A stretch of 64,000 nt of DNA, taken from assembly GCA_963691705.1 (NCBI GenBank), contig OY829537.1:21080078-21144077 (forward strand). Direction: 5' to 3'. The notes under the pieces are model-generated. The model ran no database searches. It was not told where the DNA came from and was given only the letters and a program-made list of their open reading frames with translations. The DNA is from Viola odorata. Its lineage: Eukaryota > Streptophyta > Magnoliopsida > Malpighiales > Violaceae. Both the position numbers and the translations under genes were made by a program. Numbering within the stretch: position 1 is the stretch's first letter; the number at the start of each line of letters is the position of its first letter. Positions 33,963-46,156 of this stretch are shown here, one piece after another.

Positions 33963-36900
33963 GTGGAGATCAGGAAGTGTGATGGTGGCCCAATTACGCA
34001 CGGCCCCCAAGACTTCTTCACAAAAATGGCCAAGCCTTGAGACGACGCTTCTTCTCCGAGTGTGCAAACATGGAAATCCGAAGCCACACTGACTGTGGTT
34101 GAATTCGAGTTGACAATTTCAGCCGCGAAAGGGAAAGTGATTCTAATATGCGGGATAATCATGTGGTAAGAAGGCGTAGGATGCCCAAAGAGCTTGGCTA
34201 GCTGCTTCTCTTTCTTTTCCTCCGAGACCCTCACGAAATCGGCCTTGGTTGGTTGATACCCCAACCCAAAGCGGTCCCCGAACTTCTTAGGCGGCGTTAG
34301 GCCCTTTGCTCCCTGTACCATGGCTCCTAGCCTTTTCCCTAGCTGAGAGTTGTCTTTCGACGTCACATGGGTAACTATCATGGCCTCCTTGAGAACTTGG
34401 GTTTTGACGATGGGCGATCCCTCCTCTATCCATTCCGCGTTAACTATTTTGAAAGCTTGGAATGAGCTCTCCATGGTTTCGGTAGCCTCGATGTAAGGTG
34501 CAGATGAATGTTTTGCTAGAATCAAATCCTTTTCTGCTCTTATGGTAATGAGGACTCCATCCTTTACATACTTAAGGCATTGATGTAAGGATGAGGGAAC
34601 GGCTCCTGCCGCGTGGATCCAAGGTCTAAGAGCATGCTGTATGCGGGTTCGATTTCCATGATTTGGAACGTCAAGGTAAATGTGTGGGGCCCTATTACCA
34701 TATCCAAATCAAGGCTCCCAATAATCTCCCAGATGGTTCCATCGAATGCGCGAGCCATCATTCCACTTAGCTTCAGAAGAGCCATGTCTATTGGTAATTG
34801 TGCGAGGACATGTTTGGGTATGACGTTCAGTGTGGACCCATTATCAATTAAAGCCTTGGCTATGACGTGGCCCTTACATTCCACCGTTATGTAGAGGGCC
34901 TTGTTGTGATTCGTCCCCTCGGGGTTAATTTCCTCTTCGGAGAAGGTGATGGTACTTAGAGCTTGGATTCTCCCTACGAGGTTTCCCACTCCATCCACGG
35001 TGATGTCTTTAGTCACAAAAGCTTCATTCAAGACTTTCAAAAGGGATCCGCGATGAGGTTCAGATGTGAGGATCAGTTCCATTATGGAGATGTGAGTCGG
35101 AGTCTTCTTTAATTGTTCAATGACATTGAACTCGCTTCTTTTCATGATTTTCAGGAATTCGGCCGCATCTGCTTCAGTCACGGGTTCGTTCACCCCATGC
35201 TCTTTTTCCACTATTTCCTCAGGAATCAATGGGCCTTTCCCTTTGGCCAGCCTTTGCTTCTCAACTTCTTCTGAAATGTAGCATCTCCCGGTGCGAGTCA
35301 TGCCCCCAATGTTAAAGGTTTCGGTCGCTGATGTAGCGAAGGGAGGAGTATCGACGACCGTGTATCCGTAGTCAAATGGGACGGCGTGCAAGTCTTTGCT
35401 ATGAGTGTTCTGAGCAAACTTGAAGACTAGCTTGAAAGGCGTTGCAACGGGTGTCTCGGCTTGAGCTATACATTTAAAGGTATATGGGGCGGGAGGTCCA
35501 TCCCACACGACACCAATTTCCTCTACCTCTAGGGTTTTCTTTCCAACTTGAATAACCCCAAAACCCACAAGTTGTTTCAATTTTTCCGCAAAAAGACCTC
35601 AATCCCGGATTCCATGGTCCCTTGCTTGATGACAAAACAAACAAACGCCAAAACCCTCCTGCGAGTGCGGTATGTGACCACTTTTGACTAGTGCGGTGAA
35701 GAGCCTTTCCCGAGGCAACTCCAAGATGAGAGGGAAGGGATCTTTAACCTTTTCCACGAAGATGGTGCTCACCTCTCCTCTTTCTTGGGCGTGATTTGGG
35801 AGAGGGTTGGTGGTGATGTTAGGCCCTTTGGCCACTCCTTCGAAGGAGACCCATCCACTTTTGATTAGCTGTTGCACTTTCATCTTGAAGGCATAGAAAT
35901 TATCCGGTGTGTGACCTGGAGCCCCTGCATGGTACTCACACTTTGCGCTGGGGTCATACCACCTGGGGTAAGGAGGTAGTACGGGTTGGGGAGGAATTGG
36001 CACAATTTGTCCAGCGGCTAAGAGGTGTTTGTAAATTTCCCCTGCGGGAAGAGGAAGGGGTGGTGGTGGTTCCCGCTGGAAACGGTTAGCTTGAGTTGTT
36101 TGGTTGCTAGGGTTCTTTGGCGGGTTATATGGTCTAGGTTGTGCAGGTTGTGGCATTTGTGGTGCAGGATATGGATAAGGTGGGAATGGTGCGGGGTATT
36201 GCGGAGCCACATTAGCAATGGGCATTGGTGGAGGGAAAAAAGGTGATTGATACGGTAATGGCGCATGGTATGGTGGTGGTGCAAAGGGTTGCCGATAGTT
36301 GGGCTGGTGAGATACAAAGTCGACCTCCTTTTTCACAAGAGGCACTTTCTTGGGTGTTGCTTTGAGAGCGACGATTCTCCTTGTCTTGATCCCCTGCTCA
36401 ACGCTTTCTGCTATCAGGACCATGTCGGAAAAACTGTTCGACGGATTAGAGATGAGGTATGTGTAGTAAGGGGCTTTGAAGGTGTTCACAAAGATGGCTA
36501 TGAGCTCTTTGTCGTTTAGTGGTGGGGAAATCCTACCCGCTAGCTCCCTCCATCTTTGAGCGTAGGTCTTCACTGTTTTGCCAACTTTCTTTTCTAGATC
36601 TTGAAGATCGGAGCGGTCTGGTGCCACCTCCATGTTGAACTTGTATTGCTTGAAGAAAGCATCAGATAGATCCCTCCAAGTCTTAATCTTAGCTCGGTCT
36701 AAACCCATGTACCAAGTCAAAGCATGCTTGGCCAAACTCTCTCTGAACAGATGGATCAGAAAAGGTTCATTGTGTATCATTTCGGCCATCTTATTGCAAT
36801 AGGCCTTAAGGTGAGTCTTTGGGCACTCGACCCCAGTGTACTTCTCGAAATCCGGAACTTTGTACTTAGTAGGCATCACAATCCCTGGGACCATGCACAT

Positions 36901-37503
36901 GTCTGCTGGGCCCGTAGGGTCAAAGGGGTCCGTTCCTTCAATGGCTCTGAACCTTTCTTCTAGTAGGCTTAATCTATCCATATTCGGCCTTTCCATGACG
37001 ACCATGTTAGGACCAAGGGGTAGTAGGGGTTCTGATGTGAATGGTGGTTGCGTCGGATTGACGAAAGGAGGACGAATTCCCGTAGGATCGAGGATCATGC
37101 CTTGAGTATAGTGGCCCTGAGGAGGGCAACGGCTTTGGGATTCCTGATGAATCTGATTTTTACCAGGGTCCAAAGTGAGGTTGACTAAGGGATGTTGTAG
37201 AGCTGCAGTAACTTCTTCACCTGTGTCGACTACAGGATTCGTGGTGATAGGTCTGGCGAACGGCTCAATCCACTTCCATTGACCCGTGGGCATAACAAAT
37301 GATTGGGGTCCCGTGGGTCCAGCGATGGTGGATGAAGAAGGTCCCATCATCTGAGTATGATCAAAACCGGGTGGGAACTCTGAGGTGGCTTCATCTCGTT
37401 CTTTTTCGGCCTGAGTAGCCCTCTCTGTAGTAACCCTGACTTGCTCTTCCAACTCTGTTATTCTAGCAGCCAACATCTCTTCTGTCTTGGCTTGTTCGGC
37501 CAT
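33963..37503 (-). pseudogene. gag-pro: Element X gag-protease
   Basis: The ATG at 37503 (MAEQAKTEEMLAARITELEE) starts with a coiled coil. The gag core follows, with LIHLFRESLAKHALTWYMGL, DAFFKQYKFNMEVAPDRSDL and YAQRWRELAGRISPPL, then a Pro/Tyr-rich stretch (about 36090-36290) and a CEYHAGAPGHTPDNFYAF zinc-like motif. A TGA at 35599-35601 interrupts the frame. The protease has ALIDNGSTLNVIP (active-site DNG) followed by a frameshift near 34620, then the conserved tail FGLGYQPTKADFVRV and SVASDFHVCTLGEE, leading to the intron donor. The length and order are those of Ogre gag-pro. A pyrimidine tract ending TTTTTTCAG lies upstream at about 37574-37585. Confidence 0.88.
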
Positions 37504-38100
37504 TTTTCGCGCTTGAAGTCTAGTCACGGGGAGCCTAGGGGGAGTAGTTTTTCTTCGAGGAGTTATCGTTAACCTGAAAAAATAGAAAAAGGGCAATAAA
37601 AAGGTTAGTATCGGTGATGCGATCCCGAGGCCTCCACACTGTTTATTCACTCTTCCGGCCACACTTTCACTTAATACTTTGAGGATGGACGAGAAGATGA
37701 TACTTTGGTGAAGATATAAAGGAAGCTTTTATTCATTCCAACGACGCAACGTGATCTTGGATGCTACATTCGAAACCCTTGAAACAAACCTGTGCGAGTG
37801 GCTAGTGTTTTGACATATATTCTTGACTTGAAGAACGAGGCCATCGTGCCGAAGGGTGTTGACAATCATTTGAGCGACGAGAGTTACGTTTATAATGAGC
37901 GAAGACGATAGACCCAGCTTGGAAGTACTTTGAACAACATTCATGGTAACTCTTTCTCGCACATCGACATTCAAACTTGGAGGATGAATTTTAATCAAAT
38001 TTATGGCACCCTTTCTAGCCATTTACGCGCCTATACCGAACAAGACAAAAGAGTGCACAGTTGCAACCGAAAAGGCACCGTTACCCTTGTGTCTCCGAAT
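37504..38100. other. Spacer upstream of X gag
   Basis: Noncoding part between ORF1 and gag. A - strand open frame at 37729-38022 has no recognised family and is not called. An acceptor-like CTATTTTTTCAG on the - strand lies at about 37574-37585. Confidence 0.5.
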
Positions 38101-39020
38101 TTCTCTGTAAGGGATGCGCTACCCGAAAAAATCTAAAATTTGGTATGGGTAGACGTCAGCCCGTTATCAATGTCTTTCATACTTTGACCGAGTGGAAATT
38201 CTGAGTAACTCGTATTGATTTTGGCCAAGGAAAAAAGAGTGTGCAGCTGAAACCGAGAAGGAGCCAATGCCTTGCATTTAAAATTTATGTAGAAGATGCG
38301 CCGCCTAGAAAATTCTGAAATTTGGTGAGGACATACTTCAATCCGTTACCAACGTCTTTCGTGCTTTGGCCAAGTGGGAATTCCGGGCCGAGCGTGTTGA
38401 CATTAGCTAAAATAAAAGAACGCGCAGCTGAGACCGAGTAGAGCAGCTATCTTCATGTCTAAATTATTTGCGAAAGATTTGTCACCCAGAACGTTCTAAA
38501 AATGGGTGTGGGCACACTTCAACGTGTTGCGAACAACTTTCATGTTTTGGCCGAATGGAAAATCTGAGCCAGTTATATCGATATTGGCCCAAAAAAAGAA
38601 CGCACAGCTGAGTCTAAGAAGAGCAGCGATCTTTTGATGTGATCCCACTCATCTCTTGGCGCTAAGCATGAACAGTGAACACCAAACTCTCTATTTTCGC
38701 GGTGTGATCATATTTATGGTAGAGATGCGCTGCCCCAAAAAATCTGAAATTTGGTATGGGAGAACTTTAATGTGTTATGAACAACTTTCATGTTTTGGCC
38801 GAGTGGAAATTTGGAGTAAATTGTGTCGATATTGACCAAAACAAAAGAACGCACAGATGGGACCGAGGAGGGCGACTGTCCTTGCGCTTAGAATTTTTTT
38901 GTGAAGGATTAGCTGCCCAGAACTTCCTTAAATTTTGCATGGGTAAGCTTCAATGTGTTATAAACGTCTTTCGTGTTTTGGACGAATGGAAACTCTAAGC
39001 CAATGGTGTCGATTTTGGCC
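38100..39020. repeat. Degenerate minisatellite between X ORF1 and gag, about 5 units
   Basis: Units of about 180-240 bp begin near 38123, 38313, 38495, 38735 and 38921, each with a motif like CTGAAATTTGGTATGGG followed by TTCATGTTTTGGCCGA and AAAAGAACGCACAG. The units are well diverged from each other, as expected for an old element. Confidence 0.8.
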
Positions 39021-39066
39021 AAAACAGAAAGATCTAAGTAGTCGATGCACGCTTTTTTTGAAGATG

Positions 39067-40804
39067 TTAACCTCGGAAGTCGGGATCTGCTTGCTCATTA
39101 CAAAAGAAATTCCACGATGCAAGCTCTCCCTTTTGCATCATTACTTTGGCTTCCAAAGCCGCCACCCGCGCTCGTAGTGCTCGATTTTCCTTGTCTTTCT
39201 TGTTTGCGTGTATGGTCAAAATTTTCATCACCGAATCTTTTTCTTTGATTATGGCACTTGATGCCTCCTTTTTGCGGACTTCGCTACCCAAACGCTCCTT
39301 GAACTCATCAATGGCCAACTCATGATTTGCCATGTGTATGCGGATGTTATCTCTGTTGTGCCTTTGTAGCCCGTGCACCTCGAGCTCTAGGTCCATTTGT
39401 TTGGCCGCCAAATCCTCTCTTTCTCGCACCACTTGATCCCGTTCTTCCCTCATCGTCCGCAATTGCTCTAACAATTGGGCGTGCCTTATGTAGCTGACCT
39501 CTCTCATGATGTGAGATTCGCCTTCCTCCTCCATGGGCTTCTTATTCACGGGATGAGGTAAGATATTGCCGTTAATTCGGTTTAGCCTCCATCGTATGTA
39601 TTCTTTGGTTGGCTGAGCGGGGACCACATGTCCTTCGAGGCAATATGGATCCTCCCATTCGCTTGCGTATTGGCGAAGGGTAAGAGTTTCCGTTGAGTGC
39701 AAGAGACTTGATTCCGTCATTCCGAAGGTTGCGGGGACTACTTGTATGATGCAAAATTATCTCAAGACGAGAGCGGGGCAATAGGGTACGCACCCCCTTG
39801 CGCCAATCAAAGGAACCCAAAGCAACCGTCCACACATCACTATAGGATCGACGCCACGCAACCATTTGGCATGCTGATTGACCTCTTCGTCGGAAAGGTC
39901 CAAGAACCTATCAACCCAAATGTGTTTGTCCTCCAATTTCCACTTGTCTTTGGCGACCTCCTGACCCATTCCCTTAAACCCTTCCCAAAGGATCCGAACC
40001 CATGTAGCTTGGTGAAAACAGAGATTGGTCTGGTGTTTGCTTGAAATGAATGATCAGCCAAACCGTCAAGAGTTGGAGACAACAAGTAAGTTTCCCCCCT
40101 CCGGTCCGTCTGCAAAAGTCTAAGGCGCGGAAGGTTTCGGCTAAGATAGTTACCGTAGGGTTGACCTCATTCCTTTCTGTCTCGCAAATCACATTAGCCG
40201 CTTCGATGTCAATACAATCCTTCATTTTGGGCAACAAAATCAAACCGGTGATGGCGAAAGCCAAGATCCTCAACCGTACCCCCCATTTGGATGAGTGGAA
40301 CTTGCTCATGATATCGGAAAAAAACCAAACGGGCCTCTTGTCTTTCCAGCGAGTCGGGATTGCCACTATAGCATTCACCTTAAGCTTAACGTTGGCGGGC
40401 TCCATGAGAACGTTACAATAAATATTCGATATCGGGGGAGCGAAACCAAGTAGGGCGGCGTACTCTTCTAAGGTGGGGGTTAGGTCCAACCCTTGGTCAA
40501 AGGAGAAACAACGGTAATACGGGTCCCAAAACCTTAGGGCAGCTCAGATGCAACTTAGATCGACCTTCACATCCACGAGTAATGCCAGTTTCCAGTAATC
40601 ACATCGGAATTGCGCTTCTTCTTCCGTGCTCAGTTTATTCCTTAGTTTTCTGAGTTCCGAAACATCACACTCTATCATCTCTGCTCTAATCTTGGTCGTA
40701 ACATCCGGAATAAAACCCGGTTTCAACATATCCCCTCGTGCCACCTGATCCTTGTAACTTAGACTCCCAAAAACATCAAGTGAAATCATCGCGGGTGGTG
40801 TCAT
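39067..40804 (-). pseudogene. Element X ORF1 (Ogre accessory protein, DUF7745-like)
   Basis: The ATG at 40804 (MTPPAMISLDVFGSL) lies upstream of gag, where Ogre elements carry ORF1. The conserved part includes DLTPTLEEYAALLGFAPPIS, LGFAPP followed later by WGVRLRILAFAITGLILLPK, and YCLEGHVVPAQPTKEYIRWR. This matches the pattern of plant proteins annotated with DUF7745 (from memory, not searched). The C-terminal 120 residues (39067-39500) are a strong coiled coil (EQLRTMREERDQVVREREDL and onward). It is broken by a stop near 40543 and frameshifts around 39720-39975. It is on the same strand as gag-pol, and its function is unknown. Confidence 0.78.
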
Positions 40805-41199
40805 TTGAGTGAATAAACAGTGCGGGGCTTTTTTTCGGAAAAAGAATCCTGTAATTTAAAAGATGAAATGTGAGGAAAATAAAGATGAAATTGTAGCATG
40901 TAAATAAATGGCATCAAAGAAAAATGCACAAACATGATGCATGTGCTGGTGTGACTCCAACTATTTCTAACTGGCTGAAAAGTTTCCCGAACGTTACCCT
41001 AAAAGGGGTCCCCCATAAATGGATACGAGAGCGTTGACCAAATCATGACAAGGATCCTGGGCGCTCAATCCATTTAGGGGTTCAACATCCGAGTTAGGGT
41101 TCATGAAAGCATACTGGGACACAGGTCCGCAGGGCTTCACTAATACCTTCCTAATCCTATTGGGTATTATAGCCGGCGATAAGCATTATGCATGAGATG
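40805..41199. other. Leader of element X between the D insertion and ORF1
   Basis: Noncoding. On the - strand TTTTAAATTACAG|GATTC at about 40845-40860 looks like a splice acceptor just upstream of the ORF1 start. The AGATG at 41195-41199 is the target-site duplication of element D. Confidence 0.6.
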
Positions 41200-42749
41200 T
41201 GACGCGCCGTCGAAACGCGCGTCAAAATTAATAAAATGTTTCCTGATAGGCTAGATGCACAAATTAATGTATATAGCGGCAAGTCAGGGTCGAACCACAG
41301 GGAAAATGAAGGACTAAATTTAATCTTGCCCTAAATGTATGATGAGGATGAAAATGCAACAGACATAAAAGTAACACAAGGGGGGGGGGGGGGTTTGGTT
41401 GGTCTAGACGAATCTAGCCAACGATGGCAGTTGATGTTGAGACAGAGAATAAAAGTGAAAATAACAAGTAACGAACGAAAATAAAGTAAGAGAATATCAA
41501 TAAAAATGGTAAAGACTAACAAATGCAATAAAGATAATAACAAAGTAAGTAAAGATAATAGTTCAGATAAAAGGAGAAATCTTAGCAGGGGTAGACGGCG
41601 GATTGCGTCGAGGTCTAGTCGGTCATCGGTGCAAGGATAGACTGCGTTCACGCCATAGACGTGCTATAGGAACCCTATTTTCACGTGGATGCCCTACTTC
41701 TCTTCTTAAGAGAAGTCACTCCCAAGGTACGCTTATGGGAGTGGCCGTGACACTGTGCCCAAGGTACGCTTATGGGTCATACACACAGGCCCGTGAAGTG
41801 GAGAGAAGACACGTCTAGGGCTAGACACTGAGAAGTCTGCCCTAACCGGTTTCTTGCCCTAGCCAAATTGGACCAAACGACATGATGAATCTGGACCAGG
41901 TGCCTACTCTATTCCATGGCCTCACGTTAGTTATTACCATGGAAATGACAATATTCATGAGAAACATGCAAATAGGTGATCAAACTACCAACAAATCTCA
42001 CACGAAATGACAATAAAATGGCAAGAAAGCGGATACAACAATGAACACATTTTAAGAACACTTTGACCTCCCAACTATCCTCTTGCAATCCTTAAAACAC
42101 CCCTGCCAAGACTAAGAGATTTAGCCACTCATGCTGGAAATCATGCACAAGATAGATGGAGAAAGCAACATAAACAGAGAAGAGGTGCAGACGAAAACGA
42201 AAATCTGGATTAAAAACTAATTGGAGCTTGGGGCTCCAATTTCTGGAAAAATAAAGGAAGAACAAATCCCAATGTTAGAGAGGTGGCTACAATGATTGAA
42301 AACCCTAAAAAGATGAAAAATATCCTAAGGAGTAGCCCCCTTTTAACCTAAAGTTAAGGTTCTATATATAGCCTAACAACCCCACTAGGGGACAAAATGG
42401 TATAGAGGAATATTCTCTGATGAGCTGGATGATTTGGTCATGGAATCCCGCTAGAATCTTTTTAGCATCTTCGGCCAAGCGTCATTCGGAAAGAAACACG
42501 CACGTGCTTCGTCTAGGCCTAGACGTAAGATCTCATCTAGGTCCCGATGGTAGGTCTCGACGACAAAACGTATCTAGGGCTCGACGATGAAAGATCAGCA
42601 AAAATGCATCCAAATGGCGCGCTTTTCAGCAAGTTTCTCCCTTTAGTTCACATCTACAAAATGCTTGGAAAACAAGCCAAATTAGTAGTATCAAGTGTGA
42701 ATTAGACCTGAAAGAGAGGGAAAAACATGCATAAAAAGGCATCATATCA
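41200..42749 (-). repeat. 3' LTR of element D (1550 bp)
   Basis: On the - strand it runs from TGATATGATGCC to GGCGCGTCA. It has a TATA box (CTATATATAG, about 42362-42371), the paired hairpins also seen in the A and E LTRs (41695-41745), and a 14-nt G run at 41380-41393 on the + strand. A short frame at 41331-41651 recurs in all four D/E LTRs but is low-complexity Leu-rich. Confidence 0.96.
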
Positions 42750-42765
42750 AATTCCCCCACACTGC
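42750..42765 (-). promoter_or_regulatory. Polypurine tract of element D
   Basis: The - strand reads GCAGTGTGGGGGAATT directly before the LTR. It is identical to that of element E. Confidence 0.9.
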
Positions 42766-44474
42766 CCATTGCTCGCCCTCGAGCAATCAAAAAGGAAAAT
42801 GCACCCCAAGACACAGACAAGCACAACCAACCATAGCACAAGAATTGACAAACCAAACAATCAGCCCTAACCATGTCAAGACATACTCCACCTAGATAAC
42901 TCTACATCAAATCATTAGGATAACGACCCTAACGAAGAAACTTTACCACATCAGACTTAGCATCAACAATCCTCACCAGGGTAAGTGTTTGCACTCACAC
43001 TCAACTAGGCACGGTGTGTAATCACTCAAATATGCAAAATTAACAAGACACACAACACAATTTGCACATCAACCCGAGTTAAAATCCACATGCTTAGGCA
43101 ATCAACAATCAGGAATGAACTTTGCACCATAAAAAAGGATTGAAAGGAAAGGTGTATAGAGAATATGAAGAATATGGAGAGAAAAGGGAAAGAAGGAAAG
43201 AAAATAGGAAAAGCAAAAGGATAGATTATATACAAAGAGCACAAAGAGGAAGGAAAAGAGAAGGAGAATAGAACGAAAAAAACCGGATGGAGATGAAACG
43301 GTGAGGCAGTATCCGTCAAGGGCAGACAGTCGAGGGCTAGACGAAGTTCTTCGTCTGGGGGAGTCTTCTCTTGGGAGCCATGCTGACAATACTTCATTTT
43401 TCTTGTTCGCACCTTTGCCTTCTTTCGTTTTTCTTACATTTTTTTTTTTTTTTTTGAAACCAGATAAGACATTCTTTTCTTTGCTTTATTTCTGGTTTTG
43501 AATTTTTTTTTTTTTTTTTTTTTTTTAAAAGATGAAAATGAATTCGACAAACTTCAGTTGATGAAGATTGAGTTAGCTCAAGGATTTTGCCAACTTACTT
43601 CGGCTAGGGCTTGATGACTTTGCCCTAGACCTTTTTCGACATCTACACCTTCTTGTCGGTCTCCCCCACACTTAGGCTTTGCTGATCATCTAGCCCGCCA
43701 CCTCTGACAAATACTGCTCCACCTGGAAGGAAAAGAGATCAAGGAAAGTTAGAACAAGTGGATAAAGAAGATAGAAAAATGAGAAGGGAATGAGATGTCG
43801 GGGGCTAAACGAAAAAGGGTGTCGAGGGATAAATGAAGAAAAAGAGAGGAATGATAGAAAGAAAAAAAACGAAAACAAAGATGCAAATTTCATTTTTTTT
43901 CCGTCTTTTTGTTGCTTTCCTAAGACTGATGGTGCCCATACCCAGGGGTCTCATGCAAACTTAGTTGAATGCCTAGCTAAGCATTGAATCACACATGAAA
44001 AATATAACTGTTTAGTCTCAAATGCTCACAAGGTGCTATAAATGATTGTTGATGTTTAGTGCAGATGCAGGTTATAAGAGCTAACAGGCAAAGCATGCAA
44101 GATCTAGGGCAAGACCAACATGAAAGGCAGTTTATTTCATGTGCACAAGTCAGAAGTGTGTGTCCATACTCGGGGGTTTTAAAACTGGGCAGTGCTAACA
44201 TGTTATCAAAATCCTTTAACGTGAAAATCCGAAAAAAATTTCACAAAGCATGCGATCAAAAATATATACAAAGCATGCAGTCAAACATATATATACTAAC
44301 ATATCACACAAACACATAAACCCTCCCCCACACTGAGGCTTCGCATTGTCCTCAATGCGAGAGAGGCGCACAAAACAAATATGAGAGTTTAGAATATATA
44401 AAAAGGAGTTCAGGGGGAAGGGGAATGGGAATGTGGCGGATTTCCCTAAGGTGATGGGACATAGTCTGGGAACG
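42766..44474. other. 3' noncoding region of element D
   Basis: Reverse-complement colinear with E 55250-56825, including homopolymer runs at 43441-43455 and 43503-43527. Several GTCTAGGGCAAGAC-type words occur (43325, 43600-43650, 44105). No gene. Confidence 0.75.
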
Positions 44475-45980
44475 CTACATAGGCGGGAGGTTGTGCCTAG
44501 CAACTTCCGTGGTCAAATCTTGTAGTTGCTTCAAAATGGACCGGAGGAGGATATTTGTCTCTGATGTGGCGCCAAGGAGGGCAGGAGGAACATCCTGGGC
44601 TGATGGAGCACTAGGTGGATCATCTTGGCCGGGACTGGTCGGAGCGTCTGGGGCAGAGCTAGTTTGGCCGGGATGCTCGGCTTGGGCATCAGTTGGATAC
44701 ATGAAGTTTCCTTGGTGCTTAGTGCCGAATGCTTGATCTTTCACCTGCGTACAACGTGTACTAAACTGCAATATACGTTGTGAGATACACAAATGACCCA
44801 TCTGATCGAGGGTCTTGGGATCTAGCATTTTAAAATCAACAGGTGCAGACAGATTGCTACAAGGCAAAACCAAATTAAAAAATTTATCGTTTATAGCAAT
44901 ACTAGTGGCCAATGACCCCATAACAGGACTACGAGGTATGGCCTGAACAGACGAAACAGCAGTAGCAAACCAAAACCCAAGATTAAGCCTAATCGTATGC
45001 TTCATACACCACAAGAAAAACAGCTCTTGCATCGATAACTGGCCAGAAGAATGGGGCTTGCCCGAGTAAGTAAAGGCCAAATATCGATGCAAGATCCTCA
45101 GAGCAGGGTCAGAAAGTTCATGTCCTTTGGCAAGTTTAGGGCTAAACTCGGCATTTGCCTTGCCGGTTAGCTCCTGAAAGGCAGCATCAGCATCAAAATC
45201 AGTAGGATACATGGTATGAGCAGATCTATATGAAGAAGACTCTAGCTCATCAACACTCACAGCACCCAACACACAATTTAGCTTATCGACAGACATCTTA
45301 CGCCATTTTCCCATCAGCCTAAAATGGACAATATCGGGGGCTGATAGGCACGGACCAGTCTTACCCTTAGGCTTGAATTGGTCCGAAGCAAGCCAAAATG
45401 TGGAATAGAACTCAAGTGAGAGCTCGGAAAAGGTCGGGTGCTCCAGGAAGAAAAAAGCTTCCCACCCAATACCTTTTACAAGCTCTCGAACTCGAGAGCC
45501 TATACCCATTTTGTCCAAAAACACAAGATCAAGGCGCGCGCATGGGCTAACACCTTTCGAGTTAAAAGTAACAAGTCTATCAAGAGAGTGTTTATCATCA
45601 AAAGTGAGCCAACCCTTAAGGTCGGCGAGTTCAGATGTAACCTGGTCTGAAGCTGGTGCGGGCGAAGTGGCGCGAGGTTTTGTAGATCTGGTGGCGGCCT
45701 TTGCTTTGCCTTTTTCCGTCTCGATGGCCTTTCTTTTCTTACTCACCGGAGTAGATGGTTCGCCGGCGTCGATGGTAGCCTCCTCAACCTTGACGGACAG
45801 AGGTGGTTTAGGCTTCCTCATGACCAAGATTATTTTTTCCTCTTCCCCTGCCGCGGCTTCCTCTTCGACGGTGATTGCCGGCTCAGTCATCGGTGCTGCC
45901 GACTTGTAGATGTTGAGGTCCGGGATCTTAGGGACCGACCGACCGGATCTAGTAATGGTGGAGGTCGGAGGTTTCCTCAT
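44475..45980 (-). CDS. Element D env-position accessory ORF, intact, 501 residues
   Basis: Uninterrupted from ATG 45980 to the stop at 44475. Residues 1-115 are low-complexity and charged (SVPKIPDLN, VSKKRKAIETEKGKAKAATR, a likely nuclear-localisation-type basic patch). Residues about 120-400 are the conserved Athila 'putative plant transposon protein' domain with GIGSRVRELVKGIGWEAFFF, FKPKGKTGPCLS, GHELSDPALRILHRYLAFTY and QELFFLWCMKHTIRLNLGFW. A Pro/Asp-rich tail ends in a short helix, TSETNILLRSILKQLQDLTT. No signal peptide is seen and only one moderately hydrophobic stretch, so an envelope role is doubtful. A damaged homologue is at 1508-3311, and E retains only its first codons. The rest of D has decayed while this frame stays open. 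Confidence 0.85.
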   Translation of the reverse strand: MRKPPTSTITRSGRSVPKIPDLNIYKSAAPMTEPAITVEEEAAAGEEEKIILVMRKPKPPLSVKVEEATIDAGEPSTPVSKKRKAIETEKGKAKAATRSTKPRATSPAPASDQVTSELADLKGWLTFDDKHSLDRLVTFNSKGVSPCARLDLVFLDKMGIGSRVRELVKGIGWEAFFFLEHPTFSELSLEFYSTFWLASDQFKPKGKTGPCLSAPDIVHFRLMGKWRKMSVDKLNCVLGAVSVDELESSSYRSAHTMYPTDFDADAAFQELTGKANAEFSPKLAKGHELSDPALRILHRYLAFTYSGKPHSSGQLSMQELFFLWCMKHTIRLNLGFWFATAVSSVQAIPRSPVMGSLATSIAINDKFFNLVLPCSNLSAPVDFKMLDPKTLDQMGHLCISQRILQFSTRCTQVKDQAFGTKHQGNFMYPTDAQAEHPGQTSSAPDAPTSPGQDDPPSAPSAQDVPPALLGATSETNILLRSILKQLQDLTTEVARHNLPPM

Positions 45981-46156
45981 TTTCCGGCCCTAGGTCGGTG
46001 TGGCGAGAGTGGGATTGGCCGGAATCGGCGGCTGACGGCGATGCAGACAATGAGCTGGTGGGTGAGGGGTTTTTTCAGGTGGGAGTGGGGCGGCGGCTGG
46101 TGGTCGGAGGTTTCCTCATTTTCCGGCCCTAGGTCGGTGTGGCGAGAGTGGGATTG
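45963..46156. repeat. 55-bp direct duplication at the start of the D env-position ORF
   Basis: 45963-46017 and 46102-46156 are identical or nearly so, 139 bp apart. The unit contains the start codon context (ATGAGGAAACCTCC on the - strand), so a second ATG copy lies upstream of the real start. Confidence 0.85.

Noticed and set aside
43026..43412. Hydrophobic - strand frames in the D 3' region and the matching E frames at 56172-56565
   Set aside because: T-rich DNA translated in several frames at once. The pattern is shared by descent, not by coding conservation.
44475..45980. Calling the D ORF a true envelope glycoprotein
   Set aside because: No signal peptide, no convincing transmembrane anchor and no furin-like site visible. 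Only its position matches env.
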